Source: MADRE2 sp964397015 (GTDB taxonomy: Bacteria; Desulfobacterota; Desulfobacteria; Desulfobacterales; Desulfobacteraceae). Taken from it: a stretch of 36,738 nt of DNA. The stretch lies in NCBI GenBank assembly GCA_964397015.1, contig CAYNHL010000022.1, positions 1 to 36,738 on the forward strand, written 5' to 3'. Position 1 is the stretch's first letter, and each line of letters opens with the position of its first letter. Made by a program: the position numbers and the translations under genes. Shown piece by piece: positions 15,725 through 22,579 of this stretch. The notes below the pieces were generated by a model, which worked only from the letters and a program-made list of their open reading frames with translations, made no database searches and was not told the DNA's origin.

Positions 15725-17731
15725 ATGAAGAGATTATTTAAAAACGATGCCGAAAAGGAAAATGATTTTGGTGAAATCCATGCCCTCAGACAGGCGGTAC
15801 ATGATACCCGGATGCCGGAATCTGTTGAAAAAATAGCACTCAAAGAAGTCGATCGGCTGTATAAAACCAACCCGGCATCTGCTGAATATACAATTGGCAT
15901 CACTTACATAGATTATCTGACCACCCTCCCCTGGAATACCATTACCGAAGACAATCTTGATATGGAACGGGCTGAACAGATCCTGGAACAAGATCATTAC
16001 GGCCTGGCGGAAATAAAGGAACGAATCCTGGAGCACCTGGCTGTAAGGCAGATGAAGCAGTCCGTCAAAAACACCATCCTTATAGTGGATGATGAAAAAA
16101 TGACGCGGATGAACCTGTCCCATGTACTTTCAAAAGAGGGATATGCGGTAAAAACAGCTGACAGCGGCACCAAAGCCCTGGAATGGCTTGATAAAACCCG
16201 ATTCAACCTGGTGGTCACCGACCTGAAGATGGACAGGGTGGACGGATTGATGCTGCTGGAACATATAAAACAAAAAAGTCCGGGAACCGAGGTAGTTATC
16301 ATCACAGGGTATGCAACAGTATTGACCGCTGTCGATGCTATAAAAAAAGGAGCGTTTCATTTCATTGCCAAGCCCCTGAAACTCGATGACATCCGGTCCA
16401 CGATCAAAAATGCCCTGGCCGGAAAATCCGGAAGTAACCACTTGAAAGGACCGGTTATCTGCTTTACCGGTCCGCCTGGAATCGGAAAAACATCTCTTGG
16501 AATATCCATTGCCAGAAGTCTTGAAAGAAAATTCATTAGGATTTCACTTGCCGGAATGAAAGACGAGGCGGACATTCGGGGACACCGCCGCAGCTATGTG
16601 GGGGCGATGGCAGGCAGAATCATACAGGGAATCCGGAGGGTGGAATCAAGCAACCCGGTATTCATGCTTGATGAAATTGACAAGATCGGCCAGGATTTCA
16701 AAGGAGATCCGTCATCATCGCTGCTCGAAGTTCTCGATCCCCAGCAGAACAACCAGTTCGTCGATCATTACCTGGACGTCCCCTTTGACCTGTCCCGGGT
16801 CATGTTCATTGCCACCGCCAATACCATTGACAGAATTCCCCGCCCTCTCCTGGACCGGTTCGAGATAATTTTCATGCCCGGATATACAGTTACCGAAAAG
16901 GTCAATATTGCGCTCCGGCACCTGATTCCCCGGGCTGTACATGATACCGGCCTGGACCAGTTTCCCCCGGCATTTACACAAAATGCCCTTGAAACTATTA
17001 TCTGCGAACATACAAGAGAAGCCGGGCTCAGGGAACTGGAAAGAAAAATTTCTTCTGTATGCAGGAAAGTGGCACGAAAGCTTTTAAAAAACACCATGGA
17101 CAAAAAGGATCTGTCGATCAACGAAAGCCGTATCCGGGACCTGCTTGGACCCACCCGATACCATGTTGAAATTGCCAATGCAAAGGACAGAATAGGCTGT
17201 GCAACAGGGCTTGCATGGACAGAAACCGGCGGAGAAATCATTTTTATCGAAGCCACAAAAATGACAGGAAACAATCAGCTTATCCTGACCGGATCACTCG
17301 GAGACGTGATGAAGGAATCCGCGCAGACAGCATTGAGTTATATCCGGAGTAATACATCAGCCTTCGGCATTACCCCGGATTTTTTCCACCGGCAGGATAT
17401 CCATATACATGTGCCGGCCGGGGCCATACCCAAAGACGGGCCGTCGGCCGGCATTACAATTGCCATAGCACTTTTGTCATTGCTGAAGAACAGGCCCTGC
17501 AGGCGAGATACCGCCATGACAGGGGAATTGAGCCTGAGCGGACGAATTCTGCCGGTAGGTGGTATCCGGGAAAAACTGCTGGCTGCAAAAATGGCCGGTA
17601 TCAAAACCATGATTTTTCCGGCACGGAACGCTGAGGATCTGGCCGCTCTCTCCGATAATTTCAAACAAGGCATCCACATTGTCACGGCCGGGGAGATGGA
17701 AGAAATCCTTGGGGTGGCACTGAGGTACTGA
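15725..17731 (+). CDS. Lon-type AAA+ protease with an inserted response-regulator receiver domain
   Basis: 668 residues from the ATG at 15725; a GTG at 15716 after GGAAAG is an alternative. Order: Lon helical N-terminal region about 15-108 (LPW, then DHYGLAEIKERILEHLAV); receiver about 114-230 with Asp122/123, phospho-acceptor Asp166 (VVTDLKM), Thr194 (ITGYAT) and Lys216 (IAKP); Lon AAA+ from about 241, with Walker A GPPGIGKTS (Lys255), Walker B FMLDEIDK and sensor ATANT; Lon protease domain with catalytic Ser574 (KDGPSAG) and Lys617 (GGIREKLLAAK). The PUA-like LON substrate-binding domain of LonA is missing. The receiver sits exactly at the joint between the helical region and the ATPase. 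All catalytic and receiver residues are present, so the protein is probably an active protease controlled by phosphorylation. It is divergent from a histidine-kinase operon. Confidence 0.92.
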   Translation: MKRLFKNDAEKENDFGEIHALRQAVHDTRMPESVEKIALKEVDRLYKTNPASAEYTIGITYIDYLTTLPWNTITEDNLDMERAEQILEQDHYGLAEIKERILEHLAVRQMKQSVKNTILIVDDEKMTRMNLSHVLSKEGYAVKTADSGTKALEWLDKTRFNLVVTDLKMDRVDGLMLLEHIKQKSPGTEVVIITGYATVLTAVDAIKKGAFHFIAKPLKLDDIRSTIKNALAGKSGSNHLKGPVICFTGPPGIGKTSLGISIARSLERKFIRISLAGMKDEADIRGHRRSYVGAMAGRIIQGIRRVESSNPVFMLDEIDKIGQDFKGDPSSSLLEVLDPQQNNQFVDHYLDVPFDLSRVMFIATANTIDRIPRPLLDRFEIIFMPGYTVTEKVNIALRHLIPRAVHDTGLDQFPPAFTQNALETIICEHTREAGLRELERKISSVCRKVARKLLKNTMDKKDLSINESRIRDLLGPTRYHVEIANAKDRIGCATGLAWTETGGEIIFIEATKMTGNNQLILTGSLGDVMKESAQTALSYIRSNTSAFGITPDFFHRQDIHIHVPAGAIPKDGPSAGITIAIALLSLLKNRPCRRDTAMTGELSLSGRILPVGGIREKLLAAKMAGIKTMIFPARNAEDLAALSDNFKQGIHIVTAGEMEEILGVALRY

Positions 17732-17736
17732 CAGAT

Positions 17737-18237
17737 TTATCCAAAAGGCCTGACGACAACCAGCGGTACTCCGGAATAAGATTTTATTTTCCTGATCATC
17801 GGCAAGGCATCCCTGGAATGCGCCTTCCGGTCCTCCGACGGATCAAAAACAGCCAGCACGATATCCTGATGAATGCTTACATAATCTGTTATTCCTGTTT
17901 CAGGATTACCACTGGTTATTTTTACTTTAAGCGGTATACCGTCAGCGTCAACCCGGATCAGCTCACCTAAGGGACTGGTTCTGCCGGGCAGAAATTCATC
18001 CGCCAGCCGGGGCAGTCCTTTTTCAGCAAAGGCAGCGCCTGCGAATGAATCTTCAAGATGCCTGGAAATTCGCCCCATCTGCCTGCGGGTGGAAACAACA
18101 TACCGGGATAAAAATTTTTTAGGAACAAACTGCAGAATGTTCAAACCAGCTTCCATTCTCCGGCAAAGCCCGATTGAATATTCAAAAACAATCTTTGTGG
18201 GGGAATATCCATTAATGGCAAGCAGGACCTGTTTCAT
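17737..18237 (-). CDS. UspA-like protein (second)
   Basis: About 166 residues from the ATG at 18237, which has AAGGTG five bases upstream; a start at 18258 is less likely. The N-terminal strand-helix (KQVLLAINGYSPTKIVFEYS) and the C-terminal strand (GVPLVVVRPFG) fit the universal-stress-protein fold. The middle is divergent and the ATP-binding glycine motif is not evident. It is convergent with the REC-Lon gene with only five bases between the stops, and follows a 59-residue gene on its own strand by 25 bp. It could be a stress adaptor or a substrate of the protease; that is inference from position only. Confidence 0.65.
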   Translation of the reverse strand: MKQVLLAINGYSPTKIVFEYSIGLCRRMEAGLNILQFVPKKFLSRYVVSTRRQMGRISRHLEDSFAGAAFAEKGLPRLADEFLPGRTSPLGELIRVDADGIPLKVKITSGNPETGITDYVSIHQDIVLAVFDPSEDRKAHSRDALPMIRKIKSYSGVPLVVVRPFG

Positions 18238-18262
18238 TCTCACACCTTTTGTTTCCACAGGA

Positions 18263-18442
18263 TTATAAACGCATTTGAAAACGTTTTTCCTGATGTTTGT
18301 TCAACTCTTTCCATGCAGGCAGGGATTTTTTATTATCCTTTTTTGGGGCCATCATCTGCAAAGCGGCTTCATGTTCGTTACGTTCGGCAAACGCAACCCC
18401 AACCATGAGGTTTTCCAATATGTCCAGCAATCCGGTTTCCAT
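18263..18442 (-). CDS. Small (59 aa) hypothetical protein paired with the UspA-like gene
   Basis: The frame from the ATG at 18442 encodes METGLLDILENLMVGVAFAE, then a charged helical stretch ending QEKRFQMRL. AAAGGAGA lies six bases upstream, so this start is preferred over an upstream extension to 18547. It is probably cytoplasmic and mostly helical. I do not recognise the family. It is 25 bp ahead of the UspA-like gene and probably co-transcribed. Confidence 0.65.
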   Translation of the reverse strand: METGLLDILENLMVGVAFAERNEHEAALQMMAPKKDNKKSLPAWKELNKHQEKRFQMRL

Positions 18443-18719
18443 TATTCTCTCCTTTGTATAAACGTTAAGACGGATTGATTTTTGACACAGCATATACCGT
18501 ACCAAAATGCTCTGAATCATTTTGAAAACAGACACTTTGTTTTTCAATCAAGGCACCCGGGGGCTAAAACAGGCCCATAGTTAATGACAATACCCCGTGC
18601 CTGTTCAAACCAGACTGTTACATTTTGAAATCCGGACCAGGTGATAATGGACCGATTCTCGTAAAATACAGTGAACTGCCTTGTATACTTCAAAAAAAAT
18701 ACGGTGTTAATATTTGCAA

Positions 18720-18735
18720 CAGCCTGTACAGGCTG
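18720..18735. promoter_or_regulatory. Perfect 16-bp palindrome, candidate operator
   Basis: CAGCCTGTACAGGCTG is its own reverse complement over all 16 bases. It ends eight bases before the -35 hexamer of the candidate promoter of the MgtC/DUF4010-type gene, a usual place for an activator or repressor dimer. Confidence 0.5.
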
Positions 18736-18743
18736 ATGATATC

Positions 18744-18771
18744 TTGACAAAACCGGATGAAATTGTAATAG
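18744..18771 (+). promoter_or_regulatory. Candidate sigma-70 promoter for the MgtC/DUF4010-type gene
   Basis: A consensus TTGACA at 18744-18749, a 16-base spacer and TAATAG at 18766-18771. The start codon at 18807 is about 30 bases after the expected transcription start. The -10 is weak. Confidence 0.4.
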
Positions 18772-18806
18772 ACAATAAAGATTGTTACCTGAAAAAAGGT
18801 ATGCCC

Positions 18807-20075
18807 ATGGACCCTTACTACAACCTGGCATTCAAACTTTTTGCGGCGCTGGCCATCGGTCTTCTGATCGGCATAGAACGGGGTTGGAATGACCGGGAGG
18901 AAAATGAGGGCGATCGTATTGCCGGCATCCGCACTTTCAGCCTCATAGGGCTGCTCGGAGGAGTGAGTGCCCTGATATCGGAACAGATCACCCCCTGGTT
19001 TATCGTGGCCGCGTTTACAGGAGTCTGTGCGTTAATTATTGCAGCCCACATCCTGGGAGTACGGGCCGACAAGGATGTCGGCACCACCACGGCCTTTACC
19101 ATGATGCTGTCATTTGTCCTGGCGGCCTGGGCGGCTTTCGGCAACCCGATCCCGGCAATGGCGGTCACGGTCGTTGTCATTTCCCTGCTCGGGTACAAAC
19201 CGGAGCTGCATTCATGGCTAAAAAACATCCAGCGCCGGGATTTTTCTTCCGGGGTAAAGCTGCTGATCATTTCCCTGGTGCTCCTGCCGTTACTGCCCAA
19301 CAAAGGATACGGCCCATGGGAGGCCTTGAACCCCTACTGGACCTGGTGGATGGTAGTCCTGATTTCAGGGATCTCCTTTCTGGGATACGGTGTCATTCAG
19401 ATTGCGGGACAGAAAAAAGGAGTGCTGGTAACAGCCATCGGCGGCGCCATGGTCTCTTCCACAGCCGTCACGATCAGCCTGGCCAGGTTTGCCAAAGAAC
19501 ACCAAAACACCGCCATTTTCTCCTCCGGTGTGCTGCTGGCCGCAGCCATCATGTTTATCAGGGTCATCGTCGAAGTCCTGGTGGTGAATCCCGAACTGCT
19601 TCACTCACTCTGGATTCCGCTTACCATAATGTTTTTTGGACTGTTGATCCTTCTTGTCCTTTTATGGTGCCGCCAGGATAAAAACAGGGGTGATGATCCT
19701 CAGCCCATTGAAGTAAAAAATCCTCTGCAGCTCGGCATGGCCCTGCAGTTCGGACTGGTGCTGGCGGCTGTACTTTTTTTGTCCGAGGCCATGAAACACT
19801 GGTTCGGCAGCTCCGGCATATACGTGCTTTCAGTAGTTTCAGGCCTGATAGACGTGGATGCCATTGCCCTATCCCTGTCCAGATCAGCCAGACAGGACCT
19901 GGCCCAGGATGTCGCTGTTCTCGGGATCATCCTTGCATGCCTTACCAATACGCTGGTCAAGGGGATGATATTTGCCTTCATAGCAGGATTTAAAAATCAC
20001 TTCAAACTTCCCCTGTTGATGCTCGCGGCAATGCTGCCGGGCTGTATAGCTGCCCTGATCCTGCTTCAGCCGTAA
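18807..20075 (+). CDS. MgtC/SapB-DUF4010 family membrane protein
   Basis: About 422 residues from the ATG at 18807 (MDPYYNLAFKLF), which has AAAAGGT six bases upstream; an earlier ATG at 18801 is too close to that site. The N-terminal four-helix part has the MgtC-type motif ALAIGLLIGIERGW, then GIRTFSLIGLLGG and GTTTAFTMMLSFVLAAW. The C-terminal DUF4010 part has KGVLVTAIGGAMVSSTAVTI, SGLIDVDAIALSLS and LTNTLVKGMIFAF. About 12 membrane spans are expected. Family members are annotated as putative Mg2+-related membrane proteins, but transport has not been shown for most. A hairpin follows seven bases after the stop. Confidence 0.85.
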   Translation: MDPYYNLAFKLFAALAIGLLIGIERGWNDREENEGDRIAGIRTFSLIGLLGGVSALISEQITPWFIVAAFTGVCALIIAAHILGVRADKDVGTTTAFTMMLSFVLAAWAAFGNPIPAMAVTVVVISLLGYKPELHSWLKNIQRRDFSSGVKLLIISLVLLPLLPNKGYGPWEALNPYWTWWMVVLISGISFLGYGVIQIAGQKKGVLVTAIGGAMVSSTAVTISLARFAKEHQNTAIFSSGVLLAAAIMFIRVIVEVLVVNPELLHSLWIPLTIMFFGLLILLVLLWCRQDKNRGDDPQPIEVKNPLQLGMALQFGLVLAAVLFLSEAMKHWFGSSGIYVLSVVSGLIDVDAIALSLSRSARQDLAQDVAVLGIILACLTNTLVKGMIFAFIAGFKNHFKLPLLMLAAMLPGCIAALILLQP

Positions 20076-20081
20076 TTGACA

Positions 20082-20103
20082 TGCCGGAAAGATTGTTCCG
20101 GCA
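20082..20103 (+). terminator. Stem-loop after the MgtC/DUF4010-type gene
   Basis: TGCCGGAA and TTCCGGCA form a perfect 8-bp stem around a 6-base loop, seven bases after the stop codon. No T-run follows, so it may act as a transcript 3' end stabiliser or a weak terminator rather than a strong intrinsic one. Confidence 0.5.
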
Positions 20104-20193
20104 GGACGGATATGAACCTTTTGCAGATGCCGGGTTACCATAGGGACAGGATACAACCATTAACGCTGTATATTAAAGATAAGGATGGACAAC

Positions 20194-21771
20194 ATGTGTA
20201 AACGCCTTCTCGTTTTACTGACATGTCTGATTCTTTCCGGCTCCGGTGCATCACTGGTAAGGGCTGAATTCCAGGATTTAGGCATCCGGATCAAAACCCC
20301 TGCTGCCGGACAAAGATTCTATACCACCGAACCTATGGCAGTAGTCTATCGCATTACGGCAGAAAATACAGGAACCAGTATCGTGGATTTCAGCTTGATC
20401 CATGCAGAAACCTTCAGGCCGGTAGCCCGGAAAACCCATCGCCTTCCCCCTGCGGGAAAAGGAAGCAGTTCGAGACGTCTGAGCCTCGAGCACAGGTTTT
20501 CCTGGATTCTGCCCGATGTCGAAGAAGGAAGGTATTACCTCCTGGCCACCATGGGCAGCCTCGTGGGAAACAGCCATGAATTCGAAATCAAGGTCAGGCC
20601 AGTGATCAACAGGACACAGGGCCGTACCATCGGCCCCGGAACCGCACCTTCGATCGTGATACACCGTCCTTCTGCCGGAGAAACCATTCGTCACGGAAGT
20701 ACCATTGATATAGAATGGACCATGCCAGGTGCCATGAGCGCCTTTGCCTGCGGAAACGTTGTCAATATCAGTTTCGTAAGACTTTCAGACGGACATGAAA
20801 GGGTGGCCGGCCGCCGGGTGAGCACAACCCCGGGCCGGAACATTATCACCATGACATTCGATCGTGTCTTCAGCCCCGGCCATTACAGGCTCATGATCAT
20901 AAGCGATGCCGGCTGTAACGCCCAGACAGACTTCAATCTTGTGGCCACTGACCTGGGCCTTGAAAGTGTAAGTTTCAGCGATGGCAGAACACTGGAAAGC
21001 GGAATAAATACCGGAACAGGTCAATATGTAACAGGGACTTTTTCAGTTGCTGTCCGATGGAACCGCATCGGGAACCCGTGGAGAAACAAGCTGAAAGTTC
21101 GCAGCGTCTTGACAGGAACGTATATCAATAACCCGACAACCGGCACTGCTATCTCAAATGAATCTATGCGCAGTGACGGGCTGATTAACGTCCGTCTACC
21201 TTTCCGTTTTGAAAGAGATGCTGTTTCGGCCATGATGACCGGTACCCGACGGATTCCGCTGGAATTCTCCATTCATACCTCGGGAGGAGGCCTGGACATG
21301 GATGAAACGAACAACACACTCAGAGCTGAAATGCGGATACTGGGAACGACTGAAACCGATGTGGCCATAAGAGCTGTATTACGTGATTTCAACCTGCGTC
21401 GCCGCGCGAGTGCCGCCCCGCTGACTGAATACCGTTTTACCCAGCAGTTCAGGATAACCAACCTGTCGCGAAACGAGGCCGGAGGCCCGCCCTCGCCAAG
21501 AAATGTGACCGTCCGCTGGCAAATCCAATACAGAAATCCGGACCACGGTGAATGGTTCGTCCTAAGAAGCGGAAACACGGTTGTTTCCAACGTACCGGGC
21601 GGAACATGGAAAAATGCCTCCTGTTCCGGAGCATTCTCTGAAAACCTACCTGACGACATTCCTTCCGGCAGGCAATTCAGGCTGCTCCTGAAAGCCGACC
21701 CGGCACATGCGCTCATGGACCCGAACCGGGGAAACAACGAGGCCATTGTAGGGTTCAGGATTGTTGATTAG
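20194..21771 (+). CDS. Secreted protein with Ig-like/CARDB-like domains
   Basis: About 525 residues. I prefer the ATG at 20194 (MCKRLLVLL) because AAGG is nine bases upstream; the ATG at 20185 touches that site. A signal peptide ends near SLVRA-EF. The mature part is beta-rich. At about 150-250 there is a PSAGETIRHGSTIDIEWTMPG module, typical of extracellular beta-sandwich domains. Two CARDB-like repeats follow, ending in MDETNNTLRAEM and MDPNRGNNEAIVGF, the usual Asn-rich strand ends. No anchor or sorting motif is visible, so it is periplasmic or released. A PP2C gene follows on the same strand. A 106-bp copy of the gene's 3' end recurs at 24439-24544. The function is unknown; adhesion or protein binding is possible. 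Confidence 0.7.
   Translation: MCKRLLVLLTCLILSGSGASLVRAEFQDLGIRIKTPAAGQRFYTTEPMAVVYRITAENTGTSIVDFSLIHAETFRPVARKTHRLPPAGKGSSSRRLSLEHRFSWILPDVEEGRYYLLATMGSLVGNSHEFEIKVRPVINRTQGRTIGPGTAPSIVIHRPSAGETIRHGSTIDIEWTMPGAMSAFACGNVVNISFVRLSDGHERVAGRRVSTTPGRNIITMTFDRVFSPGHYRLMIISDAGCNAQTDFNLVATDLGLESVSFSDGRTLESGINTGTGQYVTGTFSVAVRWNRIGNPWRNKLKVRSVLTGTYINNPTTGTAISNESMRSDGLINVRLPFRFERDAVSAMMTGTRRIPLEFSIHTSGGGLDMDETNNTLRAEMRILGTTETDVAIRAVLRDFNLRRRASAAPLTEYRFTQQFRITNLSRNEAGGPPSPRNVTVRWQIQYRNPDHGEWFVLRSGNTVVSNVPGGTWKNASCSGAFSENLPDDIPSGRQFRLLLKADPAHALMDPNRGNNEAIVGFRIVD
21666..21771 (+). repeat. Direct repeat copy A (3' end of the secreted-protein gene)
   Basis: These 106 bases match 24439-24544 in the same orientation with about 14 differences by eye (about 87 percent), including aligned stop codons (TAG here, TGA there). 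The two copies flank the PP2C and kinase genes. Confidence 0.8.
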
Positions 21772-21826
21772 CTCCTTTATTTTCCAATTGTCATTGAAAA
21801 AATATATTGATCAGGACCAGGCTGGA

Positions 21827-22540
21827 ATGATGACCACATACGCAGCAGAAAGCATAACCGGGAAACATAAAAAGAACAATGAAGACAGGTACCTTATAAA
21901 ACCCATCAGTCCAGGCGTAACTCTTCTTGCCATAGCGGACGGTTTGGGCGGCCAGCCGGCAGGAGAAGTGGCCGCCCAGACAGCCATTGATGCGCTGGCG
22001 GATTTCATGCCCGGTTCAGATACTTTAGACAGGGATGTCATGAACCTGATGTTCAAGGCTGACAGGCGTGTGACAGCCTTTTCCGAAAGCGACTCAAGGC
22101 TTGAATACATGGGAACAACACTGACCTTGGCTCTGGTCTCCGGCAACCAGGTATTCTGGTCCCATGTCGGCGATACCCGGATTTATCATCTGAGCCGGGG
22201 ACAGCTTTTAGAAATTACCACGGACCAGACAATGGCCAACTTTCTGGTGGAAGAAGGCGAACTTTCATTGGAAGCGTCTTTACAGCATCCCATGCAAAGC
22301 CTGCTTGAGCAGAGCCTTGGTTGTGGTAACTGTGAACCTGAAACTGGAGTTTTCCATGTGAATCACGATGATATTGTCCTGCTGTGCTCTGACGGGCTTT
22401 ATTCTGAAATCAGCACAGATGACATTAAAAATATACTGGTTATGGATATAGATATTGAAGAAAAGGCCGCCCTTCTTGCTAAAACAGCCAATGATGCCGG
22501 GGGTAAAGATAATATAACTGCTGTAATTTTTCAGATTTAA
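21827..22540 (+). CDS. PP2C-type Ser/Thr protein phosphatase
   Basis: About 237 residues from the ATG at 21827 (MMTTYAAESITGKHKKNNED). An open frame from a TTG at 21761 overlaps the previous gene and lacks homology at its start. Metal-site motifs are complete: NNEDRYLI, AIADGLGGQPAGE, LLCSDGLYSEI and GGKDNITAV. It is soluble and cytoplasmic, using two Mn2+/Mg2+ ions to remove phosphate from Ser/Thr. It lies tail to tail with the PilZ-cNMP-kinase gene, so the two form an opposing phosphatase/kinase pair although on opposite strands. No ribosome site stronger than AGGCTGGA is seen. Confidence 0.9.
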   Translation: MMTTYAAESITGKHKKNNEDRYLIKPISPGVTLLAIADGLGGQPAGEVAAQTAIDALADFMPGSDTLDRDVMNLMFKADRRVTAFSESDSRLEYMGTTLTLALVSGNQVFWSHVGDTRIYHLSRGQLLEITTDQTMANFLVEEGELSLEASLQHPMQSLLEQSLGCGNCEPETGVFHVNHDDIVLLCSDGLYSEISTDDIKNILVMDIDIEEKAALLAKTANDAGGKDNITAVIFQI

Positions 22541-22579
22541 ACGCCATAAAAGCACTCAGCGATTTTTTCAACTTTAGAC

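Larger units (their letters stand above)
18443..18806. other. Divergent intergenic region between the 59-aa gene and the MgtC/DUF4010-type gene
   Basis: 364 bases. Besides the palindrome at 18720-18735 and the rightward promoter at 18744-18771, I see no supported gene. A minus-strand open frame at 18544-18831 lacks a ribosome site and recognisable motifs. Confidence 0.5.

Noticed and set aside
18544..18831. 95-codon minus-strand open frame
   Set aside because: No Shine-Dalgarno, no motif, and it overlaps the MgtC/DUF4010-type gene start.
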